DNA of 29,196 nucleotides from CAZFLD01 sp964519835 (lineage in GTDB: Bacteria > Spirochaetota > Spirochaetia > DSM-27196 > CAZFLD01): contig CAZFLD010000055.1 of assembly GCA_964519835.1 (NCBI GenBank), forward strand, positions 1 through 29,196, in the 5' to 3' direction. Under the pieces are notes generated by a model. It saw nothing but the letters and a program-made list of their open reading frames with translations. It did not search any database and had not been told where the DNA came from. Below, piece by piece: positions 1 through 8,849 of the stretch. A program made the translations under genes and the position numbers. Position 1 is the stretch's first letter. The number at the start of each line of letters is the position of its first letter.

Positions 1-20
1 ACTACCGCTTCTTTTCTTAC

Positions 21-112
21 GGCGACGCTACTCTTTTCCTACGCTGAGGCATCGCCTCGGGGGGTTACAACCCTAAGCGGGGCGCCTCGCGTCGCCCGCG
101 GCAGGTGGCGCG
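21..112. repeat. Structured ~91-bp direct repeat, copy 1
   Basis: First of two near-identical copies (the second is at 132-221, 111 bp downstream). The copies differ by three substitutions and two single-base indels. The element is bounded by an 8-bp inverted repeat, GGCGACGC (21-28) with GCGTCGCC (89-96). Inside are the hairpin GAGGC-ATC-GCCTC (46-58) and a smaller one, GGGT-TACA-ACCC (62-73). Read on the minus strand, which would be the 3' untranslated region of the tmk operon, this could fold as a three-way junction with a purine-rich unpaired arm. No coding frame is convincing. It could be a dispersed REP/BIME-like repeat, a structured RNA or a transcript-end element; the sequence alone does not decide. 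Confidence 0.85.
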
Positions 113-131
113 CAGCGGCACCAAGAGCACC

Positions 132-221
132 GGCGACGCCACTCTTTTCCTACGCTGAGGCATCGCCTCGGGGGTTACACCCCAAACGGGGCGCCTCGCG
201 TCGCCCGCGGCAGGTGGCGCG
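132..221. repeat. Structured ~91-bp direct repeat, copy 2
   Basis: Second copy of the element at 21-112. The bounding inverted repeat GGCGACGC/GCGTCGCC and the GAGGC-ATC-GCCTC hairpin are unchanged. Four of the five differences fall in or beside the small G-rich hairpin, which here reads GGGG-TTACA-CCCC (171-183), so pairing is kept although the bases changed. The pattern suggests that structure matters, but two copies are too few to prove covariation. Confidence 0.85.
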
Positions 222-257
222 GTGATGGGGCCAGTGATGGAGCCGGTAATAGCGCCG
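222..257. repeat. Three degenerate 12-bp tandem repeats
   Basis: Three consecutive 12-mers, GTGATGGGGCCA (222-233), GTGATGGAGCCG (234-245) and GTAATAGCGCCG (246-257), sit just beyond the stop of the minus-strand gene that ends at 261. They directly abut copy 2 of the larger repeat. This is a short minisatellite with no visible function. Together with the two large copies it fills the gene-free stretch 1-260. Confidence 0.7.
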
Positions 258-260
258 CGT

Positions 261-896
261 TTAGAACGTCGAGGCATCCATCCCCTCGAACTCGGCGCGG
301 ACGCGCCGTAGCCGATCCAGATGGCGTGAGATGATTCGTCCGTAGTCGAGGTCGTTGTTTGCGATGCGGTGACTCTCGTCCGCCCAGTACTGGATTTCTT
401 CGAGATCGATGTACCCCATCGTCTGAGCCTCCTCAGAGTAGCGGACCGCCTCCGGCCAGTACACATCTCGTGCGTACATGAGGATGCCCTCGGCAATATC
501 GAGGCTCTCGATGTTGAGCTCACGCCAAGGGTAGTTGTAATAGTAAGCCTCGAATTTGTAGTAGCGCTCGGCCCATGCCAAATAGAGGTCGACCAGGCGC
601 AAATGGATATGCATGGTAAAAAGCGCGCGATAGCGGGCATGTTCTTCCGGCGTCTCGATCCTTGCAAGAGCCCAGAGGGGGTTGTTGAAATCGGCCCGGA
701 GCGCCTCTTCGAGATAAAAGATCTGCTCGCGGATATCGATGGGATACTCGTACAACTGCCGGTGGTACATCGAATACAGCTGTTCCCGCGACTGCAGCGG
801 CGGCGAGGTGTAGGCGGCGGCCGGTACGGGCGCGCCGCCGCTCCAAACCACAACAATCAGCAGCAACGGCGTAAGGCCTATCCGTTTCAGTTTCAT
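261..896 (-). CDS. Exported protein of unknown function, cotranscribed with tmk
   Basis: A 211-residue protein I do not recognise as a named family. It starts with a basic stretch and a hydrophobic segment (about residues 6-28, ending in an Ala-rich AAAY), which looks like a signal peptide, so the mature protein is probably periplasmic. There is no clear lipobox cysteine. The rest is rich in Tyr, Glu, Arg and Trp, looks all-helical and might form TPR-like helical pairs. Its ATG overlaps the tmk stop in ATGA (893-896), which implies translational coupling; an AAGGAG lies inside the end of tmk. The pairing with tmk resembles a small hypothetical gene beside tmk in Treponema (from memory). No function is assigned. 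Confidence 0.85.
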   Translation of the reverse strand: MKLKRIGLTPLLLIVVVWSGGAPVPAAAYTSPPLQSREQLYSMYHRQLYEYPIDIREQIFYLEEALRADFNNPLWALARIETPEEHARYRALFTMHIHLRLVDLYLAWAERYYKFEAYYYNYPWRELNIESLDIAEGILMYARDVYWPEAVRYSEEAQTMGYIDLEEIQYWADESHRIANNDLDYGRIISRHLDRLRRVRAEFEGMDASTF

Positions 897-1516
897 GGGT
901 TAAGTATCGGCATCTCCTTGATGTGACTCCAAAGCGCCTGAAACACCTCGCCCTCGGAAGCGTCGCCGTTCACAATCTCGACCCGCCCGCCGCGCTTGGA
1001 GTAGGTCTCGATCTCCTCATGATACCGTTCGTACACACGCTCGAGGCGCTCACGTTTTTCGAAGCGGTCGAGAGCCTTTCGGCTGCGCAAACGTTCGAGG
1101 CACCGCTCCACGGGCAAATCGACAAAAAGAGTAAGCTCCGGCCAGGGGAAACGATCGTTTACGGCACGAACAAACTCGAGTCCACTCTCCACGGATTGAT
1201 ACGCAAGGGAAGACAGGAAATACCGATCACTTATGACAAGTCGTTCTTTTGCCTGCGCTGCGATGCCGTTTGGTCCATGAATGTGTTCGTTTCGATCCGC
1301 GGCGTATAAAAGCGCAAACGTATCGGAGTCGACGTGATCGCTGCTGTGGAGGTATGTTCTAATCAGTTTCCCGACCGGCCCGTCCGTGGGCTCCGCTTCC
1401 GCAAGAACCGAGATTCCCATCGACGTAACCCGCCTGGCGAGGAGTGACAGCTGTGTTGTGGTTCCGGAGCCGTCTAGTCCTTCGAGTACTAAGAAATTGC
1501 TAAGAATTCTGCGCAC
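893..1516 (-). CDS. tmk: Thymidylate kinase (dTMP kinase)
   Basis: Phosphorylates dTMP to dTDP in the cytoplasm, a required step for dTTP synthesis. The 207-residue length is normal for the family. Visible motifs are the N-terminal nucleotide-binding loop EGLDGSGTTTQ (about residues 10-20), an Arg-containing dTMP-binding segment near residues 73-77 (AADRN), DRYFLSSLAYQ in mid-protein and the LID segment with RSRKALDRFEKR. Unusually, the loop reads GSGTTT where most P-loop kinases have GxGK(S/T), so the lysine is missing; the bases at about 1460-1485 support this directly. The start is GTG with GAGGA seven bases upstream. It overlaps the downstream exported protein by 4 bp and is divergent from tamB. 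Confidence 0.95.
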   Translation of the reverse strand: MRRILSNFLVLEGLDGSGTTTQLSLLARRVTSMGISVLAEAEPTDGPVGKLIRTYLHSSDHVDSDTFALLYAADRNEHIHGPNGIAAQAKERLVISDRYFLSSLAYQSVESGLEFVRAVNDRFPWPELTLFVDLPVERCLERLRSRKALDRFEKRERLERVYERYHEEIETYSKRGGRVEIVNGDASEGEVFQALWSHIKEMPILNP

Positions 1517-1586
1517 GGGGTTCCTCTATAATTGGGACGGTGTTCGTGATAGATTATTGAATTACAAGAGATTTTGATAGGTTGCC

Positions 1587-4500
1587 GTGAGAAGCGACGT
1601 TGCCCGAATTACCAACACAAGTGTTCAAATCCTCGTTATTGCGGTCCTTGTATTCGGGGCAATTCTTGTCCTCGGTCCCATCCGTGCCGAGGTGGAGAGA
1701 CGGGTCGAGGCGGTCAAGGCCGACGTGATCGACATGCTCGAAACGGCAACGGGCAGAGAGATTCGTTACGGCAGCATCGCACCCTCGATCTTTCGCTACG
1801 TGGAGGTCGCGGACCTGGAGATCCTGGCTTCCGGGTCGCCCGATCCGCTTCTGACCATCAATCGAATTCGCATCTACTACGACATCTTTGCGCTCCTGTC
1901 CGGAGACATCGATACCGCGGTATCTGAGATCAGCCTCGAGGATACCGAGTTTGTGCTCGATCTCGAAGCGGACAGAGACCTTGTTGCGCTGTTTCAGGAC
2001 CTCGGTTCCGCCGGAGGCACGGGGACCTCGATTGTTCCGGAGAACGCCCGAATCGCCGGCAGAAACCTGAGTGTGGACCTCCGATTTGCCGACGCCCGTG
2101 TCCGAACTTCCAACCTGTCGTTTCGGGCGGGTCTAAACGACGAATCCATCGATCTGCGCACCGAGGCACAGGCATTTTTGTCGTTGCGAGCGCTCGGAGA
2201 ACAGGAACTCGCGACGGACTTCAGTGCGTCGGGGCGCATTGCGATGGACCTAACGGAGGCAGGTGTTACGGTTCAGCTCGGCACTCTCGAAACGGAGGCG
2301 TTTCGCCTGCGCGGTCAGTCCTACTACGTACGCTACGAGCAAAACTCGATCTCGTTGACAAAGGTGGCGGACCGCGCCCCGGTCGACATCGAAGCAATGA
2401 TCAACTTGGATACCGAGATTCTGACCGCCTCATTCACCGGCAGCAATTTTGTTGCAGGCGACATTTTGCAGCTGGGCGGAAACCTCGAAGAGGCGAACCG
2501 ATGGCTCCAAATGGGGGTCTCAGGGCAGGGGTCTGCCGAACTGAACTTTGCGGAAGGCACCGTCGCTTACCAGGGCAACCTGACCGGGCGCATTCCGGCG
2601 GCGGTTGCCGCCGGGGGCTTTATTGCAGAGCTCCTGGGGCCGACCTTGCCGTTGCAGGGCACCGCAGTCCGGGCAAGCTTCTCAGGCGACACCGACGCGA
2701 TTCTGATTGATAACGCTCGTGCCTCGGGCGAGTTCGGCGCGGTGGGTTTTTCCGGGGCCTTTGTCTTTTCTGAAACCGCACCACGGGGTGAGTTGATTGC
2801 GGAGAATCTCGACGTGTTTAACCTGCCGATAATCAGCGGAACGGCGTACATCTCGCCGTCCACAGACCCACAGGCGGCGACGCTGGTACTCGAGACTCAA
2901 TCGCTCGACATCGGCGAAATGCAGGGTCTTTCCGGTCGTGTCCGCATTCTGCCGGATGGGCAAACCGCAGCGTACAACGGCTACTTGAGCCTGGAACCCG
3001 GCACGGCGGAAGCCGCCGGAACACTCGACCTGGTAAGTGGAGACTTTTCCGAGATCGATCTGGTGCTGACCAATACAACCCCGGCGGCAATCCTGCCGGG
3101 GCTGCGAACAATCGCGCCCGATGTGGCCGCAGATCTGCCCGAAGAGCTTCCGAACAACATCGTCTTTACAACATCCGCCGTTATTACGGTGGAGCCGAGC
3201 GCCGCCGTGTACACCGATCGGATCAGCTTCTATCTAGCCGACGATCCGGCGGCTATGGGCGCCGGGTCCACGGACCCCGCCGGTTCACCGTTTCGCGGCA
3301 CCATGTCCGCCGATCTGCAGGGCACAGAGCTCCGTATTCCCGGCTTTAGCCTGGCCGTCGGCGACCTCCGGTTTAACGGCGGGGCCGATCTCGATCTTGG
3401 AGCAGACCGACCATTCGGCTTCGAAACCGCCTTTATGCTCTCGGGAATCGACCTCGACTTCGCACGAGAGGAGTTTCGCCTATCAGGCACAATCGGCCGA
3501 GACGGGCTTATAACCGTTCGCGGCAACTACGGCCTCGCCGCCGACATCAGCATCGAGCCCGGGGGAAGATTTGTCGTTGACGGAAGAGCCGACGGTGTAC
3601 CGCTGGTCTTCGGCGACCGACAAATGCGGATCGACTTCGACGGTGTGGTTACCGGAAGCTCCACGACGGACCTGAGCGCGGAAGTCGATAGTCTTCGCCT
3701 CACAAATGTTCCCTTTGTCCCCGAAGAAAACGCGGTGTTGGACGTGGTCGGGCGCCTCGGCACGTCCGGTGCCACGGTCACCGATGCGCGCTTCTCAGAC
3801 GGCACCCTTGATCTCTATGGATCGGGAAGCCTGACCTATGATCTCGAGGCACTTTTGGCCGGACAAACAGCCCTCTCTGGGGAGTTGTCGATAGTGGGTG
3901 AGGCCGAGGGAGAACAATACCAAGTTGCCGCGACTATCTCGCCGTCGACCGACGAGGCCGTTGGACCGACGGTCGATGCGAGTGTGGAAATCGCGGCAAC
4001 CCCGATTGCGACACTTGTTGAAAGTCCCTTTGAAGGGAATATCACCGGCCGGCTCGCCGTCACCGGACCGCTTTCCGATCCCACTATCTCCGGCAGCCTT
4101 GCCCTCGACCGGGGTAGCCTCAACGACGAACGCATCGCCGCGTCCACGGAGTTCGAGCTCAGCGGCAGCCGCCTTACGCTGGCAGGATTCGAGGCCGAGT
4201 ACATCGATAACCGGATAGTCGACGCCGCGGTTACCGTGAACGGGACGACCGGCTTGGTGACCGCCGACTTCGACTTCAGAAACGATGCCGAGGAAGAGCC
4301 GACCATCGTCGCCGTATTTGGATTCCTGCAGTTCGACACGGACCCGGATCCGCCCACCGGTACCTCCCCGGCGGCGCCGGCCGGTGCGGCGGCCGCCGGC
4401 GATGCCGCCCCAACCGGATTGGATCCGGTCGGGTTTGCCTCGGTGCCCGCACTCCTCGAGCGAGACTTCGCCGGAACGCTCAACCTCGACGGCGTGCCGT

Positions 4501-6143
4501 TCGGGGGTGAGCTCGGCGGCCTGTGGGAGCTCGCGGTGAACCGCACCGGCGGACTGCTCCGTGTCGAAGGTGGCCCCGGAAACTCCGTTGCCGCGACGCT
4601 GGACGAGCAAGGCTTTTTTACGGTGCAGGTAGGGCCGCCGTTCCCCCTTAGCTTTGAAGGCGAAGGCACCTTTGCCGACGGCTCCTTGGAAGCAGATTTA
4701 AGCCCCGTGCTTGTGAACGCCGCCGACGTCTTGCAGATGCTCGATTTCGGGGGCCTTATCATCGACAGCGGCAGTGCGCGAGGAAATCTGCGCATCACGG
4801 GCCCGATTACCGACCCGGAGTTCTATGGAACACTCACTGCCGGAGGCGTCGGTGGCAGTCTCAGCCTGATTCCCGAACGGCTTGGGCCGGCGCAGGTCTC
4901 GTTTGTGTTCGAGGAGAAGACCCTCCGGATGTTTCCCACCACCATTCCCGTCGGGGCATCAGAAGCAAATATCGAAGGAGTATTCGCCGTTAGCCGTTGG
5001 ACCGTCGATAGCTATCAGGTGTCGGTCACAATGGACCCACGGCAGGTAATCCCGGCACGCGCCAGGTTCGGAGGGATCGCGGTAGACGGCTTTGCCCGAG
5101 GCGATCTTGTCATCCAAGGCGACAGAACCGGCATGTCCGTAGCGGGCGCGGTCACGGCCGAATCGACGGTCATGACCCTCGCACCGCCGGAGCAGCAAAC
5201 AGACGCAAACGCCGCGGCGGACCAGCCACAGAGCTCGCTTTTTATCGACGTGTCCGTGATCTCCGGTCGCAACGTCCAGTTCCTCTGGCCGAACCGCGAG
5301 CTCCCCGTTCTCCGTGGGACCGCCGCAGTAGGCGAGCAGATCGATGTTTACATGTCCACCGACGAAGATGACTTTGCCCTTGTCGGCGACGTCGAGGTCT
5401 CCGGCGGGGAGCTTTTTTACTACGACCGCAGCTTTTTTATCCGCGAGGGCGTGATACGTTTTAACGAAACTGAAGACGCGTTTGATCCCCGCGTATCCGT
5501 TCGTGCGGAAGTTCGGGATATCGGCGCCGAGGGACCGGTTCGCATTTCGTTGGTCACCGAGAATAGCCCCTTGAGCAACCTGGCGGTGCGATTCGAATCG
5601 GATGCAAACCTGACCGAGCAGGAGATCCTCGCCATTCTCGGCGGGGCAATCTTCTCGCCAAGGGATGGGCCGCCGCTTAATCTTGGTGAGGCGGTGCTTC
5701 TCACCGGCGATATTGTGAGCCAGTTTGGGCTCGTGCGCTCGTTCGAAAACACCGTGCGCGAGGCGCTTCAGCTCGATCTTTTTGCACTCAGGACCCGCGT
5801 TTTTGGAAACATATTCCGCGGTGTGTTCGACGCCGGTGCCGACCCTCTTGACAGCGGAGTACCGTCCCTTGGACAGTACCTCGATAATACAACGCTATTT
5901 TTGGGGAAGTATCTCGGCCCGGATGTCTTCCTAGAGCTTTTGGTGCAACTACGGGCAAGAACCCTCGCGGCTGAAACGCTCTTGAACATAGGAGGAATCG
6001 GTGGCGTCGCCATCGATTCCGAGCTCAGCCTGGAGTTCGAGACACCGTTCTTCTTGCTCGAATGGAACTTTTCGCCAAGGAGCCCCGAGAATTTGTTCCT
6101 GACCGACAATATATTCTCCTTCACCTGGGAGTTTTCCTATTAA
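1587..6143 (+). CDS. tamB: TamB-family inner-membrane-anchored translocation/assembly protein
   Basis: A very long (1518 aa) AsmA/TamB-like protein that probably spans the periplasm and supports outer-membrane assembly and lipid transport. Residues about 10-32 form one N-terminal membrane anchor. The body is a long run of beta-rich, Gly/Asp-rich repeats typical of the hydrophobic-groove fold. A Pro/Ala/Gly-rich patch lies near residues 925-955. The last ~400 residues match the TamB C-terminal domain (formerly DUF490), including LTEQEILAILGG, and the protein ends in aromatic residues. It is longer than E. coli TamB (about 1260). The GTG start is chosen because it gives the anchor; its ribosome site is weak. 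A TATAAT at 1527-1532 may be the -10 box, with no good -35. bamA follows after 24 bp. In Borrelia, TamB has been reported to act with BamA in the absence of TamA. Confidence 0.93.
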   Translation: MRSDVARITNTSVQILVIAVLVFGAILVLGPIRAEVERRVEAVKADVIDMLETATGREIRYGSIAPSIFRYVEVADLEILASGSPDPLLTINRIRIYYDIFALLSGDIDTAVSEISLEDTEFVLDLEADRDLVALFQDLGSAGGTGTSIVPENARIAGRNLSVDLRFADARVRTSNLSFRAGLNDESIDLRTEAQAFLSLRALGEQELATDFSASGRIAMDLTEAGVTVQLGTLETEAFRLRGQSYYVRYEQNSISLTKVADRAPVDIEAMINLDTEILTASFTGSNFVAGDILQLGGNLEEANRWLQMGVSGQGSAELNFAEGTVAYQGNLTGRIPAAVAAGGFIAELLGPTLPLQGTAVRASFSGDTDAILIDNARASGEFGAVGFSGAFVFSETAPRGELIAENLDVFNLPIISGTAYISPSTDPQAATLVLETQSLDIGEMQGLSGRVRILPDGQTAAYNGYLSLEPGTAEAAGTLDLVSGDFSEIDLVLTNTTPAAILPGLRTIAPDVAADLPEELPNNIVFTTSAVITVEPSAAVYTDRISFYLADDPAAMGAGSTDPAGSPFRGTMSADLQGTELRIPGFSLAVGDLRFNGGADLDLGADRPFGFETAFMLSGIDLDFAREEFRLSGTIGRDGLITVRGNYGLAADISIEPGGRFVVDGRADGVPLVFGDRQMRIDFDGVVTGSSTTDLSAEVDSLRLTNVPFVPEENAVLDVVGRLGTSGATVTDARFSDGTLDLYGSGSLTYDLEALLAGQTALSGELSIVGEAEGEQYQVAATISPSTDEAVGPTVDASVEIAATPIATLVESPFEGNITGRLAVTGPLSDPTISGSLALDRGSLNDERIAASTEFELSGSRLTLAGFEAEYIDNRIVDAAVTVNGTTGLVTADFDFRNDAEEEPTIVAVFGFLQFDTDPDPPTGTSPAAPAGAAAAGDAAPTGLDPVGFASVPALLERDFAGTLNLDGVPFGGELGGLWELAVNRTGGLLRVEGGPGNSVAATLDEQGFFTVQVGPPFPLSFEGEGTFADGSLEADLSPVLVNAADVLQMLDFGGLIIDSGSARGNLRITGPITDPEFYGTLTAGGVGGSLSLIPERLGPAQVSFVFEEKTLRMFPTTIPVGASEANIEGVFAVSRWTVDSYQVSVTMDPRQVIPARARFGGIAVDGFARGDLVIQGDRTGMSVAGAVTAESTVMTLAPPEQQTDANAAADQPQSSLFIDVSVISGRNVQFLWPNRELPVLRGTAAVGEQIDVYMSTDEDDFALVGDVEVSGGELFYYDRSFFIREGVIRFNETEDAFDPRVSVRAEVRDIGAEGPVRISLVTENSPLSNLAVRFESDANLTEQEILAILGGAIFSPRDGPPLNLGEAVLLTGDIVSQFGLVRSFENTVREALQLDLFALRTRVFGNIFRGVFDAGADPLDSGVPSLGQYLDNTTLFLGKYLGPDVFLELLVQLRARTLAAETLLNIGGIGGVAIDSELSLEFETPFFLLEWNFSPRSPENLFLTDNIFSFTWEFSY

Positions 6144-6167
6144 GCCGATCTCTCCAAAGGATACTCA

Positions 6168-8813
6168 ATGAGTCGACGTAAACATCCAGCACTTTTCGCG
6201 TTATTGCTTCTTCTTGTCACCGCCATGCCGCTTGCCGCTCAGGAGGCGTGGTACGAGAACAAACCGATCGCGGATATCACGTTTAACGGCCTCAACTCGG
6301 TCGAGCCGTCGGAGTTGGAACCCATCGTAGAGCCGTACATCGGAGAACCGTTTACCAACGAGAACTTCCTCGAGCTCCAGCGAAAGCTGTACGCCCTCGA
6401 CTACTTCTCGAGCATAATCCCGGAAGCGGTGGACGCCGACGGGACACAGTCCGAAGTTGTCGTGCAGTTCAACGTGACCGAGCGGCCGCTTGTCGACCAG
6501 ATCCGTATCGAGGGAAACCAGCGGATCCGGAGGGACGAGATCGTCGCCGAGGTGGTCATCAAACTCGGCGATATGATCTCGCGCAGCCGTCTCGAGCTCG
6601 ACCGTCAAGCTGTGGAGAACCTCTACAAAGAGCGCGGCTTTGCTCAAGTCGAGGTGGAAACCGAGACAATCACCGAGGACGGTCCCCCGGGCACCGAGGA
6701 ACAGGATAACATTGTGGTGTTTCGAATAACCGAAGGGCCGCAAACAACGGTTCGGAGAGTGCTTTTCTCCGGGAATTCATTCGCATCGGCCGCAACCCTG
6801 CGCAACGTCATCACCTCTAAAGAGCAGAACATCTTTAATCCGGGCGTCTTTCAGGCGGAGAATCTGGAGGAAGACAAGACCTTGGTCCGACAGTGGTACC
6901 AGGAGCGGGGGTACATCGACGTCGAGGTGGGAGAAGTGGCTATCGAGCGGGAAGCAGACCCGGAGGAAAACCGCGAGTACGTCACGCTGACCTTTTTTGT
7001 TGAAGAGGGCGAGCAGTACACCTACGAGGGACTCGAGTTTGTGGGCAATACCGTGTTTGCGGAAGAGGAGCTACGAGAGCGGGTACGGCAGCGTCCCGGC
7101 GGCCCCTTTAACCTCATTCGCTTCCAACAGGATTTTCAGAACGTTGCCAACCTCTACTTCGAGAACGGCTACATCGACAACCAAATCGTGCCCGAAGAGA
7201 TTCGAGACGACGAGGAAAACACCATAGCCTTTGTGATTCGTATCCAAGAGGCCGCACGGTCGCACATCGAAAACATCATCATCGAGGGCAATGAGCGGAC
7301 CCAGGATCACGTAATCCTGCGCGAGCTTCCGGTCCAAGTCGGTGATATCTTCTCGGCGTCTCGGATTCGGCAGGGCATTCAGAACTTGTACAACCTGCAG
7401 TACTTTTCGGCAGTCGACGTGGAAACGCCGCGGGGCAGCGCCGACGGTCTTATGGATCTGGTCATCAACGTCGAAGAGCAGATGACGGCGGACATCCGCT
7501 TCAGCATCAACTTCGGCGGAAGCACGGAGTTCCCGATCGCGGGGTCCATCGGTTGGCAGGACTCGAATTTTCTGGGCGGCGGTCAGACGCTGGGGGTAGA
7601 GCTTGCCATAAGCCCCGTCAACCAGCGGTTGGGGTTCAACTTTGTCGAACCCTGGCTCTTCGGCGAACGGTGGTCGGCGGGAGCCAACTTCACGGTAGAC
7701 CGAACGCTGCGCTCGGGTGTTCCTCAGGACATTCTCTTTCCCATCTTTGACGAAAACGACGTCAACCGTGTCCCCGACCCGTTTGAGGGCTACTACGTAT
7801 TTGGTAGTGACACCACCTACAACAGCACCGAATACTCCGCAGGAGACGCGTTTCCGGGGATCCCGAGCTCTGAACAGATTAGCTCTCTAAACCTGGTTAC
7901 CGACTACGCCTACGCGGGCGGATCCACGGCCATTCCCGACGAGTACCTCATGCAGTACGAGAACTGGGACCTTTCGCTCGGGGGAAGCACCGGGTACCGA
8001 ATCCAGACTCCGATTGGCCAGGTTGGGCTCGGCACGTCGATCCGGTCGAGCCTGGGCTACCTGATCTACGATCAGACGGTCAATCGCCCCTTCGACGCGA
8101 ACCTACGCAGCAACCTCGAGACGTGGCAACTCGTAAACAAGTGGTCGTTTAATGCCTCCCTCGACAGCCGTGACTTTTACTTGAGTCCCTCGGAGGGCTT
8201 TTTGGTGAGGCAGGACCTCACCCTAGCCGGAGGCTTTCTGTTTGGAAATCGGCACTACATCCGGACCGACAGCCGTGGGGAGGCCTACTTCACCCTTGTC
8301 AACGAACCTGTTTTCGAGGAATGGAACTTCAAGCTGGTATTGGCGCTACAGTCGTCCATCGCGTTGGTTCTTAATCAATTCTGGGTACCTGACGATTTTC
8401 AGGATCGACCGCTCAGCTCTCTTGTCGGCCCCGACACGTTGGCGGTGGACGGCATGTTTGTCGGCCGCGGATGGGATCAACGAACCGGGGGGCTCGCCCG
8501 ATGGAACAACTGGCTCGAGCTGCGCATGCCAATTATCGAGCAGCTGGTGTGGTTCGACACCTTTTTCGACGCGGTCGCTCTGTACGACGACGTGAGTCAA
8601 ATCGGCACGCTCGGCATCGACAACATGCTCTTCGGCTTTGGTGCCGGGTTTCGCTTTACACTGCCACAGTTTCCCATTCGGCTGTATTTGGCCAAACGAT
8701 TTCAGGTGCAGGACGGGGCCGTTGTCTGGCAGGGCGGTGACATATTTACCGTCGACCAAGACCCAGGCTCCGGTATAGACTTCGTGTTCGCAATCGGTGC
8801 GGAGTTTTTCTAA
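6168..8813 (+). CDS. bamA: Outer-membrane protein assembly factor BamA (Omp85)
   Basis: Folds and inserts beta-barrel proteins into the outer membrane. The 881-residue protein has a signal peptide of about 24 residues (cleavage near PLAAQ), then about five POTRA repeats (roughly residues 33-425), visible as recurrent segments such as IRIEGNQRIRRDEI and IIIEGNERTQDHVI. The barrel follows, from about residue 440, with many alternating aromatic strands. The loop-6 motif, usually (V/I)RGF, appears as GRGW near residue 766, so the key Arg-Gly is kept. The protein ends in a C-terminal Phe, as expected for a barrel signal. AAAGGA lies nine bases before the ATG. It sits between tamB and skp, the same arrangement as the Treponema pallidum Tp0326 locus. 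Confidence 0.96.
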   Translation: MSRRKHPALFALLLLLVTAMPLAAQEAWYENKPIADITFNGLNSVEPSELEPIVEPYIGEPFTNENFLELQRKLYALDYFSSIIPEAVDADGTQSEVVVQFNVTERPLVDQIRIEGNQRIRRDEIVAEVVIKLGDMISRSRLELDRQAVENLYKERGFAQVEVETETITEDGPPGTEEQDNIVVFRITEGPQTTVRRVLFSGNSFASAATLRNVITSKEQNIFNPGVFQAENLEEDKTLVRQWYQERGYIDVEVGEVAIEREADPEENREYVTLTFFVEEGEQYTYEGLEFVGNTVFAEEELRERVRQRPGGPFNLIRFQQDFQNVANLYFENGYIDNQIVPEEIRDDEENTIAFVIRIQEAARSHIENIIIEGNERTQDHVILRELPVQVGDIFSASRIRQGIQNLYNLQYFSAVDVETPRGSADGLMDLVINVEEQMTADIRFSINFGGSTEFPIAGSIGWQDSNFLGGGQTLGVELAISPVNQRLGFNFVEPWLFGERWSAGANFTVDRTLRSGVPQDILFPIFDENDVNRVPDPFEGYYVFGSDTTYNSTEYSAGDAFPGIPSSEQISSLNLVTDYAYAGGSTAIPDEYLMQYENWDLSLGGSTGYRIQTPIGQVGLGTSIRSSLGYLIYDQTVNRPFDANLRSNLETWQLVNKWSFNASLDSRDFYLSPSEGFLVRQDLTLAGGFLFGNRHYIRTDSRGEAYFTLVNEPVFEEWNFKLVLALQSSIALVLNQFWVPDDFQDRPLSSLVGPDTLAVDGMFVGRGWDQRTGGLARWNNWLELRMPIIEQLVWFDTFFDAVALYDDVSQIGTLGIDNMLFGFGAGFRFTLPQFPIRLYLAKRFQVQDGAVVWQGGDIFTVDQDPGSGIDFVFAIGAEFF

Positions 8814-8849
8814 GTTGTACCGCCTGATGACATTTCCGGAGGAGTCGGA

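Noticed and set aside
21..221. tRNA gene, CRISPR or insertion-sequence end
   Set aside because: No cloverleaf or T-loop consensus, only two copies with a non-unique short spacer, and no transposase frame nearby.
65..856. Long minus-strand open frame covering the repeats and the exported-protein gene
   Set aside because: Arg/Ser/Thr-rich shadow translation, out of frame with the real gene at 261-896 and without a ribosome site. It arises from the high G+C content.
369..926. Plus-strand open frame of 185 codons opposite the exported-protein gene
   Set aside because: Antisense to a coupled gene pair with clear translation signals; no family resemblance and no ribosome site.
1517..1586. Divergent tmk/tamB promoter pair
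   Set aside because: A TATAAT is present at 1527-1532, but no acceptable -35 box was found on either strand at 16-18 bases, so I did not list it as a promoter.
3795..4798. Two large minus-strand open frames (271 and 320 codons) inside tamB
   Set aside because: Both are low-complexity shadows of the repetitive tamB sequence. tamB has a strong family match over its entire length.
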